DNA from: Leptospira bouyouniensis
Lineage (GTDB): Bacteria > Spirochaetota > Leptospiria > Leptospirales > Leptospiraceae
NCBI RefSeq assembly: GCF_004769525.1
Contig: NZ_RQFT01000010.1
Span: 1-64,000 of the forward strand
Length of the DNA stretch: 64,000 nt
Direction: 5' to 3'
Of this stretch, positions 18,247-27,560 are shown piece by piece; position 1 is the stretch's first letter, and each line of letters starts with the position of its first letter. The notes below the pieces were generated by a model that ran no database searches, was not told the origin of the DNA, and was given only the letters and a program-made list of their open reading frames with translations. A program made the translations under genes and the position numbers.

Positions 18247-18670
18247 CTGAAATGGTTATTTCTACAATAAGAAGAACCAAATTCGACTTTCGTATGAGAA
18301 GGGTACAGCGAATATAATCCTACAATCGTGAAGTTCATTCCAAATTAAGCCTCGATTGAATTTTCCACAATTCAGAAGTTTGCAAAATTTGGATTCAAAC
18401 TTCTCTCAATAATGCGATCCCCGAGTAAGTTCAGATGGCAGGAGTTAGAAAAAGATTCTGTTTTGTTTCCCCGCAGCTTTTCTCTCATCAGAGAAAATAG
18501 AACTCTTGTCGTAAATAGTTGAAGAAGAGTAAAAGATAAAAAGATGCATTACAGCTGAAGATCTAGGTTTTTTTATGTTAGGGGGGGAATCCAAAAAGAA
18601 AGAGAATGTAATCAATAGAAAAAAAAGAAATTTTTTTGGAATCAATTCCAGAAAAATATTGGTTACGAAT
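18247..18670. other. Non-coding stretch at the right border of the FAS locus
   Basis: Apart from the 43-base structured repeat described separately, this stretch has only short frames that look random. Poly-A and poly-T runs occur around 18,590-18,650. I see no tRNA, integrase or terminator here. Confidence 0.5.
18471..18513 (+). repeat. 43-base structured repeat, copy 2
   Basis: Ungapped match, 35 of 43 bases, to 197-239 and in the same orientation. Both copies form a hairpin with a TCATC loop. Within the stem a C-G pair in copy 1 is a T-A pair here, and a T-G wobble in copy 1 is a T-A pair here, so pairing is kept although bases change. Shared flanks are CCGCA on the left and ATAGAAC...TTGTCGTA on the right. 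The two copies bracket the AraC-FAS-AcpS-carboxylase block. Confidence 0.6.
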
Positions 18671-18988
18671 TCACTCGGGGTCGGGATTTACAATTTTGTA
18701 AAGAGCTTGGTAAAACTTTTCAATGTAACGTTCCACATGATTCGATTTCCATTTTGGATTTTTCATCACTTGGTCTTGTACATTTTTTACAACCGCACGA
18801 ACAAAGGATGTCCTTAAGGATAGGGTACTGATTTCCAAAACTTCCATGGTTGTTTTTCTCGCAATTAACTCACGTTTAATTGCATTGGAAATGACTTCGA
18901 TTGCTTCCTCTGTTGTAAGGTGAAGGTTTCGAACAAGTATCCCTGTGGATTCTTGGATGAGTTTTACTTGAATTTCGCTAAGGGGCAT
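18671..18988 (-). CDS. Small helical protein of unknown function
   Basis: 105 residues from the ATG at 18988. The sequence is almost entirely amphipathic helix (for example TTEEAIEVISNAIKREL and NHVERYIEKFYQALYKI), with no cysteines, signal peptide or membrane segment. It is likely cytoplasmic. Composition and length support a real gene, although no strong ribosome binding site precedes it. I do not recognise the family. It is the first intact gene right of the repeat-bounded FAS block, transcribed toward it. Confidence 0.65.
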   Translation of the reverse strand: MPLSEIQVKLIQESTGILVRNLHLTTEEAIEVISNAIKRELIARKTTMEVLEISTLSLRTSFVRAVVKNVQDQVMKNPKWKSNHVERYIEKFYQALYKIVNPDPE

Positions 18989-19293
18989 AATTAGGTTTGG
19001 TTGTTATGATTCCATTCCCCCAAAAATTAATCAATTCTCTTCTGGTGACTCTTTTTAACCATTTAAGAATTTCGTAAGGGTTTTACCAAAAACTAACACC
19101 GTAAACGCAAAGAGAGCCACAAAAAATTTGGGGTCCAATGCTTAATATGGTATACTATTTCAAAGTACCAATCCGACCTGAAATTTTGTTTCAATGAAAG
19201 GTTGATCTGCTATTATAATGATACATTTAAAAATCTTAAACTTTTTATTTTTAGTTCTATATATCTGAATTTAATTTGGAACCTGAATGATCA
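18989..19293. other. Intergenic region, nothing specific recognised
   Basis: About 300 AT-rich bases between two leftward genes. There is a weak inverted repeat around 19,149-19,169 (GGTA...TACC) and several T-runs, but no convincing terminator, RNA or reading frame. Confidence 0.5.
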
Positions 19294-20436
19294 TTACAAC
19301 GAAAATTCCAACTGGTTCGTTACAAATTGGTAAGTATTAATTCCATACCGATATTGAATATCATGCAATGCATTTAAAAATAAATCATATGGTTTTTTGT
19401 CTTTTGGAATTTCAGTATAGTAATCGATTTTGCTATTATCAGTTACTTGCATTTCAGGAATCAGCACCAATCCTGATTTAGTTTGGATAGGTTGGTTACT
19501 AATTGCGAATGCTTTTGATTTGTAAGTTCGTGAATAAGAGTCGGCAACGAGTGCCAAAGAAACTTCGTCGATGCCTTCATAGATAGAAATTCCAATCGTT
19601 TCATGATTCCAAACAAATATTAGGTTTTTTGCAGCAGTAATGTAATGAACCGAACTGAATTGGAAGCCTTCTGTTTTGTGATGTGAAGACCAGTTGGTGA
19701 ATCCAATTTCTTCTGCCATCAATTTAGCCTTTGTTTCATTTGCCAAAACTTCTATCAAGGAGATGGAAATGGGAAGTGAGGCGGAAACACCTGTTGTCGT
19801 AATGATATTTTGATCTTGGATATATCTCTTATTTTGTATCCACTTAGTATTTGGAAATGATTTGTTTAAACCTTCTTTAGAATACCAATGCCCAGTTGCT
19901 TTTTTGTTTTCCAATAGTCCTGCATGACCTACTGTCCATACACCATCGCAAATTCCTACGATGGTAGCCCCTTTTTGGGATTGGCTTTGTATCCATTGGA
20001 TAATGGTTTTATTTTCAGAGTTATGGATCGCAGGTACGATCACAATGTCAGAACCTTCTGGATGTATATGATCGAAATCAGAAAAAGAGGTTTTGATTTC
20101 CATCGAAAGAGCTGGGAAAAAGTTCATTATACCTTTATTCGGTGCCAAAGCAAAAATCTCTCCAATATTGGCTCGTTTTAAGATTCCATAAGGTATGATG
20201 AAATCTGTGAGTTCTGTAAATTGATTTTCCCCGATGACTGTTATCACTGGTTTTTGATGTGACTTTTTGATCAAAATACGTTCTAAATTTTTATTATTAG
20301 AAACAAACATTTTTGAAGATGTTGGCTGAGCAAAAAGATTAAAAGTAAAGAAGAGGTAAGAAATGATTTTAAGGTACTTACCCAACGGAATGTTTGTATG
20401 TAAGTTTTTTTTGGTATGAGTTGAGATTTGATTCAT
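19294..20436 (-). CDS. DJ-1/PfpI family protein, probably exported
   Basis: 380 residues. A hydrophobic segment (IISYLFFTFNLFA, ~24-36) preceded by basic residues looks like a signal peptide or anchor, so the body is probably periplasmic. Residues ~63-235 form a DJ-1/PfpI (class I glutamine amidotransferase-like) domain: strand-loop VITVIGE, then GSDIVIVPA, then the nucleophile elbow VGICDGVWTVGHAGLL with Cys163. The order resembles the N-terminal domain of GlxA-type proteins, but the C-terminal ~140 residues carry no AraC helix-turn-helix. Family members include deglycases, proteases and sensors; the reaction here cannot be assigned. A membrane-bound AraC regulator is transcribed divergently 120 bases away, suggesting a functional pair. 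Confidence 0.8.
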   Translation of the reverse strand: MNQISTHTKKNLHTNIPLGKYLKIISYLFFTFNLFAQPTSSKMFVSNNKNLERILIKKSHQKPVITVIGENQFTELTDFIIPYGILKRANIGEIFALAPNKGIMNFFPALSMEIKTSFSDFDHIHPEGSDIVIVPAIHNSENKTIIQWIQSQSQKGATIVGICDGVWTVGHAGLLENKKATGHWYSKEGLNKSFPNTKWIQNKRYIQDQNIITTTGVSASLPISISLIEVLANETKAKLMAEEIGFTNWSSHHKTEGFQFSSVHYITAAKNLIFVWNHETIGISIYEGIDEVSLALVADSYSRTYKSKAFAISNQPIQTKSGLVLIPEMQVTDNSKIDYYTEIPKDKKPYDLFLNALHDIQYRYGINTYQFVTNQLEFSL

Positions 20437-20555
20437 ATTTAAAGTATCTACTGAATTTTGAAAACTGTCGTCCGTTTGGATACAGAAGGAATAAAAATAA
20501 ACAAAACTTGATTAAAAAAATAGACAATCTACATTTTGTTTCTCCAAATTGAATT

Positions 20556-21665
20556 ATGAAATTGATTCCAATCATGGGAGCAGTGATAGCATTGGTTCTA
20601 ACGTTTTCGTATCTGATTGAAGACTATGAAAAACGTTTAGGTAACAATAAATCTAGTTTAATTTCGATAGTCAAATTTTCTCCTCCGTCAATTTTGTTTG
20701 TCTGTCTGACTATTTTACAGCTTCATATATATGCTGAAATTTCAAACGAAATGAAGTTTATTCCCTTCCTCTATGGAATTCATATCCCTATTATTTTTTT
20801 AATTGGTCCGATCAGTTATATTTTTTTTGAAGAGTTGAGTGGGCAAAACTTTTATAAAATACGGTTTTTACATTATTTGCCATTTGTACTGAGCATTTTC
20901 TACCTATGTTTTTATAAGTTTAATGATTTTACGATGGCAAATTTAAAAATTCATAATTATGAATTGGAAAATTCCAGTGATTCTATTTTAGTTTTACTTG
21001 GGATTGGTGTTCTTTCCATTTTTGTTTATATACTTTCGATTTTAATGCGAGTGGTGCGTTGGAAATTACAATCGAGCGGGAGTATTGAATCTTCCTTTAG
21101 ACCTTTTATTTTTTTACTCATTTATTCCCTGTTTGTTATGATTTTGTTTGTTCTTGCACAATGGGCATATATGGAATTATTTATACCCGCATGTTTTGGT
21201 TTAACTCTCTTACTATTTGTTATCATCTTATTGAAATTGAATGATAAAGGATATTTAAATCGTTTTAAAACGGAATTTTTAGATGCTCGTTATAAAGAAA
21301 GTAGGGTGAAAGGCATTGATGTACCGTATGTCTTACAACGATTGGATGGATTGATGAATTTGGAAAGGTTATATTTGAATGATCAATTAACTCTGGTTAA
21401 TGTAGCAAATCGCTTGGATATCACTTCTCACCAACTTTCCGAAATATTGAATACGAAGTTAGGATCTTCATTTCGAAATTATATAAATCAATTTCGTTTG
21501 TTAGAGGCGGCCAAACTGCTTTTGGAACGTCGTGAAATGACAATCATCGCCATTATGTATGCATCAGGTTTCAATTCAAAATCTTCGTTCCATAAGCTCT
21601 TTCAGAATCGTTTTGGTTTATCACCTCAAAACTATCGAGAAAAATTTAAAGAAAAAAATATATAA
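20556..21665 (+). CDS. AraC family regulator with N-terminal membrane domain
   Basis: 369 residues. The first ~230 contain about seven hydrophobic helices (from VIALVLTFSYLI to LTLLLFVIILLKL), and the last ~100 are an AraC helix-turn-helix pair: LTLVNVANRLDITSHQLSEIL, then TIIAIMYASGFNSKSSFHKLFQNRFGLSPQNYR. Membrane-anchored AraC regulators of this layout are common in Leptospira and Bacteroidetes. It probably senses a signal in or near the inner membrane. The divergent arrangement with the DJ-1/PfpI gene suggests it controls that gene. It converges on a small exported protein with a 23-base gap. Confidence 0.88.
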   Translation: MKLIPIMGAVIALVLTFSYLIEDYEKRLGNNKSSLISIVKFSPPSILFVCLTILQLHIYAEISNEMKFIPFLYGIHIPIIFLIGPISYIFFEELSGQNFYKIRFLHYLPFVLSIFYLCFYKFNDFTMANLKIHNYELENSSDSILVLLGIGVLSIFVYILSILMRVVRWKLQSSGSIESSFRPFIFLLIYSLFVMILFVLAQWAYMELFIPACFGLTLLLFVIILLKLNDKGYLNRFKTEFLDARYKESRVKGIDVPYVLQRLDGLMNLERLYLNDQLTLVNVANRLDITSHQLSEILNTKLGSSFRNYINQFRLLEAAKLLLERREMTIIAIMYASGFNSKSSFHKLFQNRFGLSPQNYREKFKEKNI

Positions 21666-21688
21666 AATTAAAATGATAGTTTGGTTTG

Positions 21689-22297
21689 CTAAAACTCACA
21701 TACTTCTATCTGTCTTGTCTTTCGACTAATGGAAGTAAGGGATCCAATCAGTAAGGTAAGAGTTGTATCTATCCAAGTGGATTTAAAGATTACTTTGATA
21801 GGTCGATCGTCCTCTGGCAAAAGTTCCTGCCATGCATCAGGATTGGAGATGGAAAAATTTCCGTATAACCAATACCATTCCACTTTTGACGCATGGAAAA
21901 AACAATTTTCCTCCACAGAGGATAATACAAATTGTTTTGTTAAAATGCTTTGTGATCCTTTTGAATCAGTTGTTTTGTTTAGATTATTAGTGGTTTCTTT
22001 TTTTTGTTTTGCTATCATGAGTTTACGTTCTTCTTCTTTTCGGATCGCTGCTAACTCTTGTTCGGAATACTCTTTATATACAGTTTTTAATATATTTGAT
22101 TTGAGGATGGTGCGGCTAATCCCTGATTCATCAATGATGATCATTTGATTAGCATCTTGATTTACCACTTTCCCTTTGATTACTCCACCGGATTTGAGTA
22201 GAACATTGGTTGCAAAAAGTGCAGAAGCTGATAAAAAATAAATGATGAAAATTATAGATTGGCGTAAATGCAATTTGACCTCGATTTGATTTGTCAT
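21689..22297 (-). CDS. Exported protein of unknown function
   Basis: About 202 residues from the ATG at 22297, chosen because it puts a normal signal peptide at the N-terminus (basic start, hydrophobic IIFIIYFLSASALFA); the open frame extends eight codons further. Residues after the signal, VLLKSGGVIKGKVVNQDANQMIIIDESG, look like a small five-stranded barrel of the kind found in many leptospiral exported proteins. A lysine/glutamate-rich coiled stretch follows (EQELAAIRKEEERKLMIAKQKKE), then a C-terminal segment with hydrophobic helices. No enzymatic motif is seen. Confidence 0.7.
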   Translation of the reverse strand: MTNQIEVKLHLRQSIIFIIYFLSASALFATNVLLKSGGVIKGKVVNQDANQMIIIDESGISRTILKSNILKTVYKEYSEQELAAIRKEEERKLMIAKQKKETTNNLNKTTDSKGSQSILTKQFVLSSVEENCFFHASKVEWYWLYGNFSISNPDAWQELLPEDDRPIKVIFKSTWIDTTLTLLIGSLTSISRKTRQIEVCEF

Positions 22298-22463
22298 ATA
22301 ACCAGATGATTCGCTCAACAATACAAAAATTCATAATTTGGAAAAGCAAAAAAGAATTTTCGATTAAATCGTAAGAATGATTTATTTTCATCAGTTCACT
22401 GCTAGGTTCTTAAAAATATCTTGCAATGGATGAATGTTTTAGTAAACAAAGTATGTTAATTAA

Positions 22464-23237
22464 ATGGATGTAGATAAGCACCTGACAATTTTTAGTCGAA
22501 TTTATAGTTTTGTCAAAATTGTAGCTTTCGTCCTGATATTATTCTTTATTTCTAACTGTTCTCCCTTATACTATTTTTTATTTCAGCCTCCAAGTTCCGA
22601 AAAAGAACCGTTTGGTAGCCAAGAGATTTTGGCATTCCTATTGTTACCGAAATCTGTTAGTTATCCTTGGGGAACCTTTACTGACAACGGAGATGGAACT
22701 GTGTTATTTGTAGGGAATGCTGGCACCTTTGGCGGGGAAGTGTATCCTGCAACGAACCTAATTTTTGCTAAATGTTCATCTGGACAAACTTGGCAGAGTG
22801 GAAGCAATCGTTGTTCTCCAGAGATTCCAAGTGAATTGAATTTTTGTAATTTGAACGATGATTCGTGTAATGATTTTACGACTACCTTTGTCCTGAATGG
22901 TACTGGCAATAGCCAAGCGTATGCGTATTGTGACAGTCTCGAGTTGGGTGGTCGTAACAATTGGCGTGTTCCGACGAAAAACGAATTGAAGTTACTGATC
23001 GCTTGCACCAATGACAAAACAAATCTTCCATTGGATGGAGCAACTGGGTGCGGTGTCACAGCGTTTCAACACCAGAATGCGGATTTGTTTCCAAACGCTC
23101 CTAATTTTTGTTCCTTTTATTGGTCAGCGTCACGTCGCGACATCTCTCTGGCATACTACGTTAATTTTTGTTTAGGAACCACCTTATTTCAAGGTAAAGG
23201 GGCTGTGGAAGCGATTCGCTGTGTATCGAATCCTTAA
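22464..23237 (+). CDS. Lipoprotein with DUF1566 (Lcl C-terminal) domain
   Basis: 257 residues. The N-terminus has a long hydrophobic stretch ending in FISNC, a spirochete-style lipobox with Cys at about residue 32. The C-terminal half carries the DUF1566 hallmarks: DNGDGTV near the start, GGRNNWRVPTKNELKLLI in the middle, FYWSAS near the end, and a final IRCV. These domains occur on bacterial surface proteins, some of them adhesins. Surface or periplasmic location is inferred from the lipobox. Its stop is one base from the stop of the convergent cyclase gene. Confidence 0.82.
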   Translation: MDVDKHLTIFSRIYSFVKIVAFVLILFFISNCSPLYYFLFQPPSSEKEPFGSQEILAFLLLPKSVSYPWGTFTDNGDGTVLFVGNAGTFGGEVYPATNLIFAKCSSGQTWQSGSNRCSPEIPSELNFCNLNDDSCNDFTTTFVLNGTGNSQAYAYCDSLELGGRNNWRVPTKNELKLLIACTNDKTNLPLDGATGCGVTAFQHQNADLFPNAPNFCSFYWSASRRDISLAYYVNFCLGTTLFQGKGAVEAIRCVSNP

Positions 23238-23238
23238 A

Positions 23239-25758
23239 TTAAAAAATTCTTTCCCTTTCAAATTTTGATTTTAAAACAATTTTACTACCTTGTTTGATTT
23301 TATTGTAAATGGACCAAAACGATTCATTTGGGACAAGACCATATTTTGAATACTTAGCTTTGATGTGTTTCAAGAGATACATATCATGCCTCTCTCCATT
23401 TTTATCAATGATCTTTCCTCTGTGTTCGCATTGGAATAGAAACCGAACTTTGTCATAGGTTGTTTGTGAAATATTGATTTCACCAACAATTCCTGAACTT
23501 TCCATACGGGACGCGGTGTTGACGCTACTACCCCAAATGTCATATGCAAATTTGAAACGACCAACGACTCCTGCGATCACAGAACCAGTGTGAATTCCAA
23601 TTCGCAGTTCCCAATATGGTAAGTTCAGTTCCGTTTTGATATGTTTCATTTGGTCCATAAAAGAACGGATTTCGAGGGCTGCAAGACAGGCATCAATGGG
23701 ACTTGTGAAATTTGAATCTGGTAGTCCACCTGCACACATATAAGAGTCACCAATGGTTTTTAGTTTTTCCAATTTGTTTCGCGAAATGATTTCATCAAAC
23801 TGTGTGAAACAGGCATCAAGTTCTGTAATGAGTTCACTGGATTCCATATTTTTTGCCACTTCAGTAAATCCACGAAAATCTGTGAAGAGAATGGTGGCTT
23901 CTTCAAAGGATTTTGGTTCACAATACCCGTTGATTTTGATTTCTTCTGCCACAGATTTTGGTAATATGTTTAACAAAAGTTTTTCGGATTCTTCTCCAGC
24001 TTGTTCTGCTTCCTTTTTTGCTTGTTCTAGGAGAATATAACTTCGATCTAATTCCTCTGCTAAAGGTCTCGCAAAAACATAAACGAGTAAATAATTGAAT
24101 AAAACTAAAGGTAATGTAACAAGAGTAATGTGAAATAGACTTTCTCCAAACGCTAACTTTTCTAAAAACTTAGGCATTTGCAAGAGACTGGCAAACAAAA
24201 TGGAAAAGATACCTAAATTGGCAAGTTTTTGGCTAAAACGAATGGTTCTACCAGGTAATGAAAAAGCTCCTAATTTTAAAACAGCGAATCCTAATAACGT
24301 GGTGGGAATAAACAGATAATCAGAGATAGGTGGAAAACTAAAACCATGAGATGGAAAAAAAGCAGTTAATAAAAATAAACCAGAGAGTAAAACAGAACCT
24401 AAAGCTACAAGAGATTCTCTTGGTAGTTCTTTCCATCGTTTGAGGATTACCTTTCCTACAATCACAAAAGCAAATAATCCTGCTATACCTAATAGATAAG
24501 GAACAACATGGCTTTTGTGGATGATTCCAAAATCATAAAGGTAATAACCTTTGTGCAAATAAGGAGTAATCGAAAGAAAAGAACATAAAATTGATAATAA
24601 ATCAACAACGAGTATTGATTTAGGTCTATCGCTACCAATTGCTTTTAATACAAATCGAGCCAATATACTAGGAGCTAAGGAAAAAATAAGAAAACTAACT
24701 TGTGATATACGCAATAAAATTAAATAATTCAGTTCTAGTTTGGTTGGTATTGATTGTAAATTGTAAAATGCTGTTATAATTAACGAAAATGCGCATAATT
24801 GATTGATCTTTGCTTGAGGATTACTTCCTGCGACAATGATCGCCATAAAGATGGCTACGAAAAATGAAATCGTGGGAGGGAGTGCATGTGGAAACCAATT
24901 ATTGTTTAGATAGGCACTGTGATGGAGTCCTAATGCAACGGTTCCACTTAGTAAAATCAACGAGAACGAAACGACTCCAAATAGAATGTAGAATAATCCA
25001 TTTCGATCAAAGAGAAGTTCATTTACATCTAAAAAATCCGATCTAAAAATTCCATATGCAATGAGAATGAGTGGGATAAAAATAAAAAATGAACCAGGGT
25101 AAACATTATAACCAAGTAACACTGGTGCATTGGAGATTGTCATAAGGAACAAAACGTTGTATCCGATGAAAAGCGATTTATGGATTCTTTTCAAAAGAAT
25201 TTTCCATTGGAAGGTAAAAAATGGTAAAACTAATGCGAAGTATCCAACGAGAGGTATGATTCCAAATGGTTTTATATAAGCAGTTGCTTTGGGATATCTG
25301 CCAAATTGGTAATCAAACCAATCATTATGAAATCCAAGGCCTTGGAAAAGACCAACATAACCAAATATAACGCTGATCCAACACAAATAAGTGTAATAGA
25401 GAAATACTTTCTTTTTCGAAAGCGCATAACAGATATAAAAATTAGAAGGTAAAATGAGTAAAATAAATAGATAAAGCCAATTGTTCAAAAAAAGTAAAAG
25501 TTCTCTGTTTAGAATCCAGGCTCTAAGTGAAAGTACTAATCCTAAGATTCCGTATCCGAAAAATGAAATTGCGACATTGAAGGAAAGAAGCCTGTCTTCG
25601 CCCGATGTATGAAACATCCTCCGAAAGCCGAATGCGCTTAGTAAAAAACCGACGACAAGTGAAATGATTCCTGGAATTCCGTATGGAAGTTGTAACCAAA
25701 AGTATGTCCATGCATCATGGATCGTTTCGACGTTGGGTAATGAGTATGTGTATTCCAT
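23239..25758 (-). CDS. Membrane-bound class III adenylate cyclase
   Basis: 839 residues predicted to convert ATP to cAMP at the inner membrane. The first ~560 residues contain a dozen or more hydrophobic helices of unknown ligand. A short coiled coil follows (EELDRSYILLEQAKKEAEQAGEE), then a class III catalytic domain: metal-binding aspartates in LFTDFRGFT and IGDSYM, and VNTASRM supplying the transition-state Asn and Arg. The base-specifying positions are Lys in KLKTIGD and Asp in AYDIWG, the adenylate rather than guanylate cyclase pattern. Leptospira encode many such cyclases with varied sensors. It is the only leftward gene in its immediate neighbourhood and appears monocistronic. Confidence 0.9.
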   Translation of the reverse strand: MEYTYSLPNVETIHDAWTYFWLQLPYGIPGIISLVVGFLLSAFGFRRMFHTSGEDRLLSFNVAISFFGYGILGLVLSLRAWILNRELLLFLNNWLYLFILLILPSNFYICYALSKKKVFLYYTYLCWISVIFGYVGLFQGLGFHNDWFDYQFGRYPKATAYIKPFGIIPLVGYFALVLPFFTFQWKILLKRIHKSLFIGYNVLFLMTISNAPVLLGYNVYPGSFFIFIPLILIAYGIFRSDFLDVNELLFDRNGLFYILFGVVSFSLILLSGTVALGLHHSAYLNNNWFPHALPPTISFFVAIFMAIIVAGSNPQAKINQLCAFSLIITAFYNLQSIPTKLELNYLILLRISQVSFLIFSLAPSILARFVLKAIGSDRPKSILVVDLLSILCSFLSITPYLHKGYYLYDFGIIHKSHVVPYLLGIAGLFAFVIVGKVILKRWKELPRESLVALGSVLLSGLFLLTAFFPSHGFSFPPISDYLFIPTTLLGFAVLKLGAFSLPGRTIRFSQKLANLGIFSILFASLLQMPKFLEKLAFGESLFHITLVTLPLVLFNYLLVYVFARPLAEELDRSYILLEQAKKEAEQAGEESEKLLLNILPKSVAEEIKINGYCEPKSFEEATILFTDFRGFTEVAKNMESSELITELDACFTQFDEIISRNKLEKLKTIGDSYMCAGGLPDSNFTSPIDACLAALEIRSFMDQMKHIKTELNLPYWELRIGIHTGSVIAGVVGRFKFAYDIWGSSVNTASRMESSGIVGEINISQTTYDKVRFLFQCEHRGKIIDKNGERHDMYLLKHIKAKYSKYGLVPNESFWSIYNKIKQGSKIVLKSKFERERIF

Positions 25759-26200
25759 TTTTGAATGTTTTTTTCACCTAGTAAACCTTTCGTAAATAAA
25801 TTGCATGAATTGTCTAGCATATTACAACAAATGCCTTTGAACCCAATCAATGATTTCAGATTCTTATTTTTAAGTACTTCACCTTGAAATTTTTGTTTAT
25901 TATAAACCTTTCGTGAGAGTGAAGGCTGATAGGAAAGAAAAATTGATATGTTTACTTTGCATACAATTAGGATTAAATGACTCGAATGCTCGTTTAACAT
26001 AGACCTAAAGTATAAAGATAAAATTTTTAGTATCTATAGTTATGAAATTAGATTCTGCAGAAAGATTGATTCAAAACAACACAAAACCTATACCTCAACG
26101 TTTCTAGTTTCAAGTAAACAGATTGATTTGAAATTGGATTGAAGTCATTTTTTAATTCTCATACATATATGTGTGAGGTTAACATAGATAAGATTCGATT
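25759..26200. other. Intergenic region between cyclase and a small ORF
   Basis: About 440 AT-rich bases. TAAACCTTTCGT occurs twice (around 25,785 and 25,905) as a direct repeat of unknown meaning. The longest leftward frame here overlaps the cyclase start and has no coding character. The promoters of both divergent genes must lie here but cannot be pinned down. Confidence 0.4.
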
Positions 26201-26440
26201 ATGAAAGAGAAACGCTATTGGCAAAATTCCGAACCCTATCATTTAGTGGAAGTCCTCATTGAAGGGAACAATGTGATTTTTAAGGATTGGTTTGATTCTG
26301 GCAAAGACCCGAATCGTAATGATTGGTCATTCAAAGAATTTTTATCAGGGAAGGGCAAAGAGGAAATCATTTATCAATTAGGTGACAGGGTATACTTTGA
26401 GATATTAGGTGAGGTAAAAAAAATTCAAAGTCGTGAGTGA
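26201..26440 (+). CDS. Small hypothetical protein
   Basis: 79 residues rich in charged and aromatic amino acids, with no signal peptide, membrane helix or cysteine. Segments such as YHLVEVLIEGNNVIFKDWF and YQLGDRVYFEILGEV suggest a small beta-rich cytoplasmic fold. The frame is compact, starts with ATG and ends well before the next gene. No family is recognised, and chance cannot be ruled out at this size. Confidence 0.5.
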   Translation: MKEKRYWQNSEPYHLVEVLIEGNNVIFKDWFDSGKDPNRNDWSFKEFLSGKGKEEIIYQLGDRVYFEILGEVKKIQSRE

Positions 26441-26588
26441 AAGAACTACGGTTGCCATCTCATCAATGATTTGAGTTGGTTTCCAGTGATGAAATCAGAT
26501 TTTAATTGAACTCTAAAATCATTCCAATTTATTTCCCTCAAAGATTGATTTCATTGCTAAAAATTTGAATTGCCAAAAGGAAAGGATC

Positions 26589-26609
26589 ATGACACATCAT
26601 TACCGCTAA
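26589..26609 (+). CDS. Possible six-codon leader peptide (MTHHYR)
   Basis: A strong purine-rich ribosome binding site (AAGGAAAGG) precedes an ATG that opens a frame of six codons, ending TAA directly before a GTG that starts the next long frame. The junction TAAGTG would allow re-initiation. Two consecutive histidine codons recall amino-acid attenuation leaders, but I see no terminator/antiterminator pair, so regulation is speculative. Confidence 0.3.
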   Translation: MTHHYR

Positions 26610-27437
26610 GTGGGTAATGATAAAATGGAAAAACGATTAGTTCAATGGGGAGAGATTCTTGACATATTGATTTTGGTTGGGTCTTGCCTTTCCATTGTTG
26701 CATGGATTGTAGGTGTTCCATTCTTTTACAAAATAGATGGTCCTGTCATTTCAATTTTCACGCTCATATCTCTATTTGTCATCGTCGCTTTACGTCTGGC
26801 AACCAGACACTTTCAGCTTTGGCCTTTTACTGCAAATTTAGCTTTTTTGATGATCGTCGGTGGGGGAAATATTTCCTCTATTTTGATGTTACTTTCTGCA
26901 CCAGCAGTTCATATCAATCCCAAGTCTTCTCTCGTAATGACTTCTGTATTCACTTCGATAGGGTTTATATTTTTTAGTTTTTATGAAATACTATTGTACC
27001 TGCGAAAAACTCCTGAGAGATCTTGGATTTTAGATGATATCCTTATCCACCTAGCGCTTGTTCCTGGAGGGTTAAGTTTGATTGGTCATCTCTTCCAAAA
27101 TCCAACTTATTTGAGTATGACAATTGATCCTAGGGTAGGAATCTCATTGTTTGAGATGGCATTTATGGGATTACTTGCCTTATCTACTATCTTCTCTAAT
27201 CCAAATTTATTTTTATGGAAATTTCTGAAGGGAGGACTTGCTAACCAATTGACGTTTCTTGGTTTGTTTATGAATCAATACATAGCGCCTATCATTTATC
27301 TTTGGTTGGTAGGTGCCAATTGGCAATCCGAGTCCTTTGGTCCAGAGTTGTTTATCTTTTTGGCAGGGGTAATTGCCACACTTGGATTTTTATTGTTCCA
27401 AGCAAAAGTAGATGAATCTAAATCATCTCTAACTTGA
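26610..27437 (+). CDS. Polytopic membrane protein of unknown function
   Basis: 275 residues with about seven to eight hydrophobic helices and short loops. The GTG at 26610 abuts the stop of a possible leader peptide; an in-frame ATG at 26625 is the alternative start. No catalytic or transport motif is recognised. It precedes a GT-C-like membrane protein on the same strand after 123 bases, so an operon is possible but not required. Confidence 0.7.
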   Translation: MGNDKMEKRLVQWGEILDILILVGSCLSIVAWIVGVPFFYKIDGPVISIFTLISLFVIVALRLATRHFQLWPFTANLAFLMIVGGGNISSILMLLSAPAVHINPKSSLVMTSVFTSIGFIFFSFYEILLYLRKTPERSWILDDILIHLALVPGGLSLIGHLFQNPTYLSMTIDPRVGISLFEMAFMGLLALSTIFSNPNLFLWKFLKGGLANQLTFLGLFMNQYIAPIIYLWLVGANWQSESFGPELFIFLAGVIATLGFLLFQAKVDESKSSLT

Positions 27438-27560
27438 AAAAATTTCAAATTTTTTAGTGCAACAAACATCTTAATGATGTTTGTAAAAATATTTCTAAAT
27501 TTAAACTTTCGTTTATAATATAGAATTGCCAAAACATAGAACAGAGTTATTTTCACCTCT

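Noticed and set aside
18575..18817. Rightward 80-codon frame
   Set aside because: Lysine-rich low-complexity start and overlap with the antisense small-protein gene; no coding signal.
25638..26000. Leftward frame of 120 codons upstream of the cyclase
   Set aside because: It overlaps the cyclase start in another frame, has random composition and no ribosome binding site.
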